Assembly (NCBI GenBank): GCA_963643255.1
Contig: CAVIIW010000008.1
Coordinates: forward strand, 9,374-73,373
Source of the DNA: Methanarcanum sp963643255
Lineage (GTDB): Archaea > Thermoplasmatota > Thermoplasmata > Methanomassiliicoccales > Methanomethylophilaceae
Length of the DNA stretch: 64,000 bases
Reading direction: 5' to 3'
Every line of letters starts with the position of its first letter. Position 1 is the stretch's first letter. A program made the position numbers and the translations under genes. Under the pieces are notes generated by a model that searched no databases, had not been told where the DNA came from, and was given only the letters and a program-made list of their open reading frames with translations. Positions 8,501 through 15,313 of the stretch are shown here, piece after piece.

Positions 8501-11199
8501 GATCCGACTTCGAAGTTCTTGGTCGGAAGGATAATTGTGTATTTTCCGTCTGCGTCTGTGAATGTTGTGTAGCGCTGTACACCGTCGGAGTCAATTGCCG
8601 CGACACGTACACCGCTTACGTTTTCTCCCGCAATGCTGACTGTTCCGCTGACTTTCTCGGAGTTGGATGAGATGTATTTCAGCATGATGGGGTAGCCTGC
8701 GAGATAGTTGATCAGTCCGCCTTCTTTCTCCTGGAGTGCGATTGCATCGTTGTAGAGCATCTTCTCCCATGTTCCGGTTCCGTCGTCTTCTGCGTTGTAG
8801 CTTACGTAGTATGTGTCGTAATCGACTTCGAAGTTGGCGAGACCGTATCCGGGAACTGCCTTGTATGTTCCGTCGGAATTAGTCAGTGCCGAAATGTAAG
8901 AGATCGAAGCGAATGATCCTGTGACACCTGCTTCTTCGGGCGACATACCGATGTATGCTCTCCAGAGGAAGCTGTTGGTGAGTGAATCCTCGTAGTCATA
9001 GACTCCGTAGTATGAGAAGAGCGAACCTGCGGAGTAGAACTCAGGTACTGAAACGTAACTGTAGTTCGTCTCGGTGACAACCTTGTACGCATAGCCGTTG
9101 AGAATTGCCAACTCGATGAATGTGTTCTCGTTTCCGTATGAAATCGGAATCAGTTCTCCGGAAGTCATGATGTATGAGATGTCCTTTCCGCACTGTGCGG
9201 CGACTTTGTCGTACATCTCGGAAATCTCGAATGATGTGTTGTTATCCTTGAGGTATGCGACAGCTGCGAGGTACGAAATGTTGTCGTTTGAAATGTCCGT
9301 AGATACTATTCCGTATTTGTCGGAGTTCTTGACGACTTCGTCCCTGTAGTTGCCGGGGTTCTCTGTGATATCTTTGATTTTATCGTAGTTGCTGCCGAGT
9401 ATTGTCTTGCATGAGTCTACACCTGCGTATGTCACAAGGTAGTAGAGCATGACCGCAACGGTAGAACCATCGGAACCGTTGGACAGCATGATATTCGCCA
9501 TAGCGGTGGTACCGTTACCCCTGTTGTCGGTAATTACGTTGAAGTTACCGAAGGTGGCGGCATCTGACGAATAATCGAGCCAGGAAACCAATGCTCCCTT
9601 GCCCTCGACATCGCTGTACTTCGAGAAGAACTCGTTGTATGTGTAGTCCTTGTCGGCCATAACATAATAGTTGACCGATCCCTGATAGGCGGGGTTGGAC
9701 GAATTGTTGTTCGAAATTCCTGCGTCAAGTGCGTACATGCAGTTGGGGAGGAGTATGAGTACGACAGCACCGACAACCGCGAGGAACGGTACGGGCTTGA
9801 TGATTTTCTTCCACATACCTTTGAAGCCCGCTGTCTTAATCGATAACCAGTATGCCTTGAAGTCAATCTTTGAACAAATCCAAAGAACGACTGCTGCGAA
9901 ACCGACACCGAATGTGCATGCAAAGATCGCTGCATTAGCTCTCGTTGTAATTGCGAAGAGCATGCCGACGATCATCCATACAAGGACGGCGGCATACATG
10001 CGGGAATCCGTGTTTTTCGGAAGGGCGTAGATTCTGTAGAGAACCATGCACAGACCGAACCACATTGTGATGAATCCGAAGTATGTGGCGACCATCGAGA
10101 ATCCGATGGATGAGGATGTGAATGTTGCGTAGATTCCGGAGTATTCCGTAATGCTTCCGACGATGCTGTTGTAAAAGTCGGGGACTGCAAGGAACAGTGC
10201 GACGAAGAGTACGATAGAAACAATAACGAATCCGGGAATAGTAAGAACCCAGGGTGTTTTCTTCATTGCTGCGAAGAGAACACAGAAGACAACTCCGATG
10301 ACAGCCATCAGGCATGTTCCGAGGTAAACCGAAACAAAGAGTCCCGATGCTGCGTAGTATGCCGCTGCAACAACTGTACCTACAATAACAGGCACGGAAT
10401 AGTAGATTGCAACAGGCATGAGTTCCTTACCCTTGAAGCGGTCGATGACAAGCTGTACAGCCATCATGAGAATCATGACTGTGTACAGTGAACGTGCTCC
10501 GATCCATGAGAAGGAAACAACCGCCATGAAGACAGCTGTCAGAATCATGTATTTGTTCGAAGGTTCTCCGGCATCGATTGCTTTGATTCCTTTGAAGAGG
10601 AAGCAGAACATGAAGAGCGTGAAGAACATGACGAAACCGATTTCGGTTCCGTTGGAGAACACTGTCTGCGAAATCGCGATAGGACAGAGTGCGATGAAAA
10701 TCGCAGTCAGGCATCCTGCGGCTTTGCTGTTCAGGATTTCCTTACCGAGGATGTATGCAGGGATAACGGCCAATGTACCGAAAATCACTGCGCCCCATGC
10801 AAGTGATGCTCCTGCCGCAGCTGTTGTGCCGAGGCCGCATGCTTTGAAAATGAATGCGAACGCCCCTATGATTAAATCCATGAGCGGGGGGTTCGCATCT
10901 GCCGACCCGAAGGGATAGTACAAAGCACCGTCGAGTCCGAAGATGGCTCCGCCGGTGAGCATGTTTGTAATTCTGTGCAGATGTTCTGAAGCACCCGTTC
11001 CCCCGGACAGCGCATAGTTGTTACCCATGCAAAGTCCTGCGGCGTCGATAAACCTGATCAGGAATGCGATCAGTACGATGACGCCGATGGCAACGATGTG
11101 CCGGTTCTTAGCGAACCAATTCCCGTTCCCGGTCTTCTTGGGGACGGTTACATCCTCAGTTGCCTGAGGATCACTCGTTTTTTTGCCGATTTTTAGCAT
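5527..11199 (-). CDS. Giant AglB/STT3-like oligosaccharyltransferase with Ig-like repeats
   Basis: STT3/AglB proteins transfer lipid-linked glycans to Asn residues of secreted proteins. The 1,890-residue product has a basic cytosolic N-terminus, about 13 membrane segments (residues 35-490), an SITE motif at 349-352 like the EL5 motif, and then an external domain with WLDYS at 540-544 where the catalytic-domain signature WWDYG is expected. The first external loop reads GTGASEH (67-73) where DPxYH is usual, so the metal-binding Asp appears missing. From about residue 848 there are five to seven predicted carboxypeptidase-regulatory/CnaB-like beta modules, each with a DADGKY or DSKGVA-type turn, followed by a C-terminal membrane helix (SYVWVLIAAILVMLILIIWL) and basic tail. 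Typical AglB is 800-1,000 residues. The fold assignment is fairly sure; catalytic activity is not. Confidence 0.85.
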   Translation of the reverse strand: MLKIGKKTSDPQATEDVTVPKKTGNGNWFAKNRHIVAIGVIVLIAFLIRFIDAAGLCMGNNYALSGGTGASEHLHRITNMLTGGAIFGLDGALYYPFGSADANPPLMDLIIGAFAFIFKACGLGTTAAAGASLAWGAVIFGTLAVIPAYILGKEILNSKAAGCLTAIFIALCPIAISQTVFSNGTEIGFVMFFTLFMFCFLFKGIKAIDAGEPSNKYMILTAVFMAVVSFSWIGARSLYTVMILMMAVQLVIDRFKGKELMPVAIYYSVPVIVGTVVAAAYYAASGLFVSVYLGTCLMAVIGVVFCVLFAAMKKTPWVLTIPGFVIVSIVLFVALFLAVPDFYNSIVGSITEYSGIYATFTSSSIGFSMVATYFGFITMWFGLCMVLYRIYALPKNTDSRMYAAVLVWMIVGMLFAITTRANAAIFACTFGVGFAAVVLWICSKIDFKAYWLSIKTAGFKGMWKKIIKPVPFLAVVGAVVLILLPNCMYALDAGISNNNSSNPAYQGSVNYYVMADKDYTYNEFFSKYSDVEGKGALVSWLDYSSDAATFGNFNVITDNRGNGTTAMANIMLSNGSDGSTVAVMLYYLVTYAGVDSCKTILGSNYDKIKDITENPGNYRDEVVKNSDKYGIVSTDISNDNISYLAAVAYLKDNNTSFEISEMYDKVAAQCGKDISYIMTSGELIPISYGNENTFIELAILNGYAYKVVTETNYSYVSVPEFYSAGSLFSYYGVYDYEDSLTNSFLWRAYIGMSPEEAGVTGSFASISYISALTNSDGTYKAVPGYGLANFEVDYDTYYVSYNAEDDGTGTWEKMLYNDAIALQEKEGGLINYLAGYPIMLKYISSNSEKVSGTVSIAGENVSGVRVAAIDSDGVQRYTTFTDADGKYTIILPTKNFEVGSGCKIVFSTGTSSVTGGTQVWSQEYDTTMAGTKECNVTVSTETSLSGKIVTDKVSIDEYLIEMIGQASGKLYNKSVTGTAFEFTNIVPDTYDITVKSLDGKITYATNTYLTAIGVNSGLSISLDESEITLTVKDEAGNLIKDVEVGIKSGTTVFKGTTDSKGVATFYASAGTYTYAVFSDAYITNDSSTLEVSKSTAKSGSFSVISAKKVNVTGATSGTIYGMSYTGAVENSVAKIPEGLTGSATYTIYSVDKIGEGATVSWATTDGSADVTLTAETGYVITGKLKSGDSAVAGKITFIKDSGEIVSVYADSDNGYTAVLPAGSYTAYAVSSTKVAMETITVSASDTKDIVVADGTTVSGNVYWYSSSYTLKYATVKVDVTVGENTATYTLATDAEGKYSLVVPSDAKYKVTSVLNAGGPFYYTVDDAKAYEKSLGENESGDFTASVEKITIKNVNEFKITVEGKEIEKGAELEFDYKPTSYSVSSAYSTGYYYSGNVYILPTQMTADFKYDLNVDAVEYVKVVFSSVSSDCTITVTAEDEGKYHKESQADNKAEYYFEKGKNFLVKITDADKEKIAYYSIEGTATYSAEGIPVELSDAVNVKGYVGIDGDGTIKFNSDKKLEFEVESGRYDVVIPATDDGKYAVEVNVTDDDDHVYSCTLSGVTLTAGDNTYNIAVLGGDLKAETKDVTAKLTLTEMGDVTDKQRVKIKFKAEISYTDAVTYLLSGGSDWFDVTFYSDEGLTKQITSVNGTATIYGEGMIKVGSVASCSENLSVILSDLSGEEVCTGVFEDETGWKKTTPAEGTTKVAHGSDRTNEAEYMYAINVVNDDNYRKSFKIKLLDTVDEDKYVVTYLYGNKVVVATDGAGAAVDVPMTVDGYSTLTVYVKFTLINGESSEIADMKINTQIVFDDAALTITADGKDISVDGSKVTVVSSHTDSFASVSLYAEGRGIINEKSPMPSYVWVLIAAILVMLILIIWLGIRRGVFTRRK

Positions 11200-11240
11200 T
11201 CTAAATTCTCCGCTATGTGGAATACGGCGACGATTGACTA

Positions 11241-11280
11241 CTCTATATAATAGTTTTACGTCGCGCGTTAGATTATATAA
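11241..11280 (-). promoter_or_regulatory. Two TATA-like elements upstream of the AglB-like gene
   Basis: On the minus strand, TTATATAGAG (11241-11250) lies about 46 bases before the ATG at 11199, and a second TATATAA-type element lies at 11271-11280. The first is the more likely promoter; the second could be an alternative or simply AT-rich spacer after pyrF ends. Confidence 0.45.
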
Positions 11281-11305
11281 ATATAATAAAGAGAAAGAGA
11301 GGCCG

Positions 11306-11950
11306 TCAGATGACGGACCTGATTTCTTCCGCTATGGTTTTTGCAACGGATTTCGGATCTTCTGCCTTGTAGATTGCACGTCCTACGATGACATAATCCG
11401 CGCCTGCGAGTATTGCTGATGAGGCCGAACCTCCCTGTGCGCCTACTCCGGGCGAGAGAATCTTCCTGTCGCCGATGATTTTCCTTACCGCCGCAATACG
11501 TTCGGGACGTGTCGCAGGTGCGATAAATCCGGCCACATTGCATCTGACACCCATTTCCGCCATTTCCTCTGCGTGAAGTGCGGTGAAGGTCTTTCCTCCC
11601 GGGTGGCTCATTTCGGTTACGGCGTAAATCTCCACATCTCCCGCGGCTTTGACTGCTTCCTGAAGGGAATCCTCTCCGGGGAATGCGTGAACGATTACCG
11701 CAGATGCGCCTCTCTTAACTGCGTTGCTTACAATCAGAGATACAGTGTTGGGTATGTCTGCGACTTTGAAATCGCAGATAACATCCGTAATCTCGGAAAG
11801 TTTCGTGATCATTTCCGGACCCTCCGTAAGTACCAGAGGCCAGTTTATCTTCACGGCATCGATGTATTCCGACACGCTGTCGACTACCGCCAATGCCTTC
11901 TTTCCGTCGGTCTCATCCAATGCCAAGACAATCCTGCTGTCTTTCTTCAT
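11306..11950 (-). CDS. pyrF: Orotidine 5'-phosphate decarboxylase
   Basis: PyrF decarboxylates OMP to UMP, the last step of pyrimidine synthesis. The 214-residue protein has VLALDETD at residues 8-15, the catalytic DFKVADIPN near 60-68 (Asp-x-Lys-x-x-Asp tetrad), and phosphate-binding GVGAQGG and ADYVIVGRAI segments near 172-195. This is a complete archaeal-type PyrF. It is divergent from the radical SAM gene at 12008, with only 57 bases between the two start codons, which must hold both promoters. Confidence 0.96.
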   Translation of the reverse strand: MKKDSRIVLALDETDGKKALAVVDSVSEYIDAVKINWPLVLTEGPEMITKLSEITDVICDFKVADIPNTVSLIVSNAVKRGASAVIVHAFPGEDSLQEAVKAAGDVEIYAVTEMSHPGGKTFTALHAEEMAEMGVRCNVAGFIAPATRPERIAAVRKIIGDRKILSPGVGAQGGSASSAILAGADYVIVGRAIYKAEDPKSVAKTIAEEIRSVI

Positions 11951-12007
11951 ATGATCGCCTGACGTATCATCCGCACGTTATTAAAAGAAGGTGCCTATGG
12001 GGAATGC

Positions 12008-13066
12008 ATGGGCATCATACGTCAGGAGTACGGTTCCGCCTGCAACGGAGAATTGGCGGAAGGCTGTAAACACTGCATGCAGGGAAGCAAAATGGTTCTC
12101 TTCATTTCCGGAAGGTGCAACACGGGATGTTTCTACTGTCCCGTGTCGTTCGAAAAGAAAGGAAAGGACGTAATCTACGCCGACGAGATGAAAGCCGAAT
12201 GTAAGGAAGACATTATTTCCGAGGCCGAATCGATGGACGCGACCGGAACGGGAATCACCGGAGGAGATCCGCTACTGTGTGTCGACCGTACTGTCAGAGC
12301 GATTAAGATGCTCAGGGAACACTTCGGAAAGGAGCATCATATCCACCTGTATACTTCCACCGTAGACCCCGAAAAAGTGAAGATGCTCATCGACGCGGGA
12401 TTGGACGAAATACGCTTCCATCCTCCTCTGGAACAGTGGAATTCGATGGAAGGAAGCGGATTGGAAGAAATCGTTAAAATGCCCATAGACGTAGGAATCG
12501 AAGTACCGGCACTCCCCGATGAAGAAGAAAAATTATCCGCGCTTCTGGGTTATGCCGAATCTATAGGGATTAAGTTTGTCAATCTCAACGAGTTGGAATT
12601 CTCAGAGAGCAACTGGGACATGATGAGTTCGAAGAACTATGAGCTGAAGGATGAATTCTCTTCGGCGATACTCGGTTCGGAACAGACGGCAATGAAAATG
12701 CTTGAAAAATATCCGAATCTTCCGATTCATTTCTGCTCCTCCTCATTCAAAGACGGAGTCCAATTACGCAACAGACTCATCAGACGTGCGAATCATATCG
12801 CTTCGGAATATGATGTGGTAACGGAAGACGGAACGATTCTCAAAGGCCTTGTTTATGCCGACGATATCGATGCCGCCGCGTCTCTTCTCAGAAACGAATA
12901 CGATGTGCCAGATGAACTTATGTTCATTGACCGTGAGAAAAAAAGGATCGAAACCGCATCATGGATTCTTGAAGAAATTTCGGAAGAATTACCGTTTAAA
13001 TGTTACATAACGGAAGAATATCCCACCGCAGACAGGCTGGAAGTTGAGAGAACTCCTCTGAACTGA
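12008..13066 (+). CDS. Radical SAM protein, PFL-activase-like (COG2108 type)
   Basis: A 352-residue radical SAM enzyme with the cluster motif CNTGCFYC (CxxxCxxC) near residues 37-44, a GGDPLL SAM-binding segment near 85-90, and a Cys-rich N-terminus (CNGELAEGCKHCMQG near 12-26) that could bind a further cluster. It resembles the archaeal family described as related to pyruvate formate-lyase activating enzyme, whose substrate is unknown to me. No glycyl-radical enzyme is next to it. The first ATG that includes the N-terminal Cys segment is at 12008; a shorter overlapping frame at 11991 is a shadow. Confidence 0.82.
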   Translation: MGIIRQEYGSACNGELAEGCKHCMQGSKMVLFISGRCNTGCFYCPVSFEKKGKDVIYADEMKAECKEDIISEAESMDATGTGITGGDPLLCVDRTVRAIKMLREHFGKEHHIHLYTSTVDPEKVKMLIDAGLDEIRFHPPLEQWNSMEGSGLEEIVKMPIDVGIEVPALPDEEEKLSALLGYAESIGIKFVNLNELEFSESNWDMMSSKNYELKDEFSSAILGSEQTAMKMLEKYPNLPIHFCSSSFKDGVQLRNRLIRRANHIASEYDVVTEDGTILKGLVYADDIDAAASLLRNEYDVPDELMFIDREKKRIETASWILEEISEELPFKCYITEEYPTADRLEVERTPLN

Positions 13067-13119
13067 AGAAAATGAAAGGTTTGGGTAAAAGGTTTGGATT
13101 CCCTGATCGGGGATGAGGA

Positions 13120-13548
13120 TCAGTTAACGCTGATACTCTGGATTTCGTGGTGTCTGTTTACGATATCCCTTGCGATGCGGAGGTTCTTACCGGCCTTGCC
13201 GATTGCCCTTCCTTTGAGCTTGGGGTCCACCGTAACGGTCGCATGTGTGATGTTGCCGCGCTGTTCAATCTCGACCTTCTGAGGTTCGTAGATGTGGAAC
13301 ACGTTCTTCACGAACTGTGCCGGATCATCTGAGTATTCCACGACCTGGATATTCTTGCCCGTAAGATCTTTGAGCTTTATGACGTGCTCTCCTTTCTTAC
13401 CGACGGCGGTGTTTCCCTGTCCTTTTTCCACTACATAGACGAGCTTGTCCTCTGTTTCCATGCAGTCAATTACGTTCGTTCTGGTCAGCGACTCAAATAA
13501 CGAGATGTATCTGAGTGTGTCCTCCGTAAGTACGATATCGGCAGACAT
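13120..13548 (-). CDS. nusA: Archaeal NusA-like transcription factor
   Basis: Archaeal NusA is a short protein consisting of two KH RNA-binding domains, without the S1 and C-terminal domains of bacterial NusA. The 142 residues show the two GxxG loops, VGKKGEHV near 49-56 and IGKAGKNLRIAR near 116-127. It is the last gene of the RNA polymerase operon, 4 bases after rpl30e, the position it has across archaea. The usual downstream genes rps12, rps7 and EF-2 are absent here; the next gene is convergent. Confidence 0.93.
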   Translation of the reverse strand: MSADIVLTEDTLRYISLFESLTRTNVIDCMETEDKLVYVVEKGQGNTAVGKKGEHVIKLKDLTGKNIQVVEYSDDPAQFVKNVFHIYEPQKVEIEQRGNITHATVTVDPKLKGRAIGKAGKNLRIARDIVNRHHEIQSISVN

Positions 13549-13552
13549 GATC

Positions 13553-13831
13553 TCACAGCGTTAAGATGTTGGAAGTACCTTTGTCGATGACCGCGAGAGC
13601 GGATACCGAGAAGGGCTTACCGCAGAGGGCGCCCAACTCCATGTTGTTGCCCTCGTAGACGTGTACTTTCACGCCTACATCGGCTGCCGTCAGCATTGCG
13701 CTGGGGCAGTTTTTCGATACGATGATCATCTGTGCCTTGCCGGCTTTTACTGCTTTCTCTGTCTGGTCCACTCCGAACGCGACTTCTCCTGTCGTGATCG
13801 CAGCTTTCAATGCTTTGCTTATGTCTATCAT
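13553..13831 (-). CDS. rpl30e: Ribosomal protein L30e
   Basis: A 92-residue protein of the L30e/L7Ae/Gadd45 fold, a large-subunit ribosomal protein in archaea and eukaryotes. It shows AITTGEVAFGVDQTEKAV near 11-28, the LTAADVGVKVHVYEGNNMELG segment typical of L30e, and a conserved C-terminal AVIDKGTSNIL. The ATG overlaps the rpoA2 stop (ATGA). Its position between rpoA2 and nusA is the standard archaeal arrangement. Confidence 0.95.
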   Translation of the reverse strand: MIDISKALKAAITTGEVAFGVDQTEKAVKAGKAQMIIVSKNCPSAMLTAADVGVKVHVYEGNNMELGALCGKPFSVSALAVIDKGTSNILTL

Positions 13832-15312
13832 TGTTCATCCCCCGTTTCGGGTATTTCGTTAACTGGTTTGTTCTGTCTTTCACTCTTTTTGGGAGTGTAT
13901 TCCAGGTTGACGGCTCCGGTACCGAGTGTTACCGGCTGACCGACGATGATGTTTTCGGCCACTCCTTCAAGGTGATCCACCTCTCCGTTCATGGCTGCGC
14001 GCAGCAGGTGCGGTGTCGTAATTTCGAAAGCCGCCCTTGCCAATACACTCGATTTCTTACCGGAAATTCCGTGCCTTCCGATGGCTTTGATGCAGCCGTC
14101 GTTGGTCATCAGATCCGCTACGAGCATAATGTGTCTGATATCGACTGTACCTGCCGCGGACAGTGTGTCACGGGCCTCGTTGATAAGCGAGTTCCTTGCG
14201 GCTTCGATACCGAGAACGTCAGCCACTTCCAGCACACTGTTGGTCATGACCTTCTCTCTGTCGACACCTTCCACCTTCATAACTTCCTTCAGGTTCGACC
14301 CTTCGGTCACGAGGAAGTATCTGCCGGTGTTCTTGTCCTTGTCTATGATTGCCCTTGTAATGCCGTCGATTCCTTTGATCTTGGCCTGCTTGGTGGCATC
14401 GTAGATCTGCTGGAGCTTCTTGTACGAAGGTTCGTCGGATTTGATGATCAGATCGAATCCTTCGATTGTGATCAGTCCGCGGAGAACCTTGATCTTGTTG
14501 AGTCTGTCGTAGATGTCTTCGACTGTAACACCGCGGTCGTCCATCTTACGGACATCGGGCCTGATGATGAGCCTCATATTGTTGATATCCGTGTCGATTT
14601 CTGCGACGTTGTTGAGGGCCGTAATCTCAATGTTGTATGAGACGTGTTTTGCGACATTCTCATCTTCCGCTGCAAGACCTGTGAGAGGAATTCTCATCGA
14701 AGGTGTACTGGGTACACGCCTTGCATCCACAATCTCGATAAGCCTCGGAAGACCCGTTGTAACGTTGACGTTCGCAACTCCCGCATAGTGGAAAGTACGC
14801 ATGTTCATCTGTGTACCCGGCTCACCGATCGAATGTGCTGCCATGATACCCACTGACTCATTGGGATCCATGCGGCGCCTGTCGTAGAGTTCGAAAGCTT
14901 TCCCGAGAAGCTTTTCGATGTCTTCATCGGTGATTTCGTGTCCCTCGATACGTGCCGCAATGTCGACTATGACTTTCAGCGGAAGTTCGATTCCGAGTGA
15001 TGCGCACATTCCGAGGAGTTTGTTCTCTGTCTCGGAGTTCTCACGCTTCTTGGAAACAGGTTCCATGTGGATTTCTTCAACGGCTTCCTCTGCGGATGCT
15101 TTGGCTTTTGTTGAGGAAGACCTGCTGCTGCGTCTGCCGATCTTTGTGATGACATCCGCTGCTTCGGCTTCTTCGATTCCCAGAGAAACAAGCTCGGAAA
15201 CGCCCGCATCTGCGATGGATTTCAGTGTGCTGAATTTGGCGATAAGGATATCCGCGGTAGCTTCGCTGATTTCCCTTGCAATCAATGCATTGTATGTGTC
15301 TTTCTTAGCCAT
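13828..15312 (-). CDS. rpoA2: RNA polymerase subunit A'' with N-terminal helical extension
   Basis: This is the C-terminal part of the archaeal largest RNA polymerase subunit, holding the trigger loop and jaw. The core starts near residue 100, and VGIMAAHSIGEPGTQMNMRTFHYAG (near 154-178) is the trigger-loop signature, followed by PRLIEIVDARR. At 494 residues it is about 100 longer than most A'' subunits. The extra N-terminus (about 10-65) looks like a helix-hairpin-helix fold (ILIAKFSTLKSIADAGVSEL), then a Ser/Lys/Glu-rich linker. ATG at 15312 is chosen over the GTG at 15321 because GGTGA lies at the right spacing; it starts just after the rpoA1 stop. Confidence 0.95.
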   Translation of the reverse strand: MAKKDTYNALIAREISEATADILIAKFSTLKSIADAGVSELVSLGIEEAEAADVITKIGRRSSRSSSTKAKASAEEAVEEIHMEPVSKKRENSETENKLLGMCASLGIELPLKVIVDIAARIEGHEITDEDIEKLLGKAFELYDRRRMDPNESVGIMAAHSIGEPGTQMNMRTFHYAGVANVNVTTGLPRLIEIVDARRVPSTPSMRIPLTGLAAEDENVAKHVSYNIEITALNNVAEIDTDINNMRLIIRPDVRKMDDRGVTVEDIYDRLNKIKVLRGLITIEGFDLIIKSDEPSYKKLQQIYDATKQAKIKGIDGITRAIIDKDKNTGRYFLVTEGSNLKEVMKVEGVDREKVMTNSVLEVADVLGIEAARNSLINEARDTLSAAGTVDIRHIMLVADLMTNDGCIKAIGRHGISGKKSSVLARAAFEITTPHLLRAAMNGEVDHLEGVAENIIVGQPVTLGTGAVNLEYTPKKSERQNKPVNEIPETGDEQ

Positions 15313-15313
15313 T

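Noticed and set aside
13810..14640. 276-residue plus-strand frame opposite rpoA2
   Set aside because: It is a shadow of rpoA2, with Cys/Val/Asp-rich sequence of no family and no promoter.
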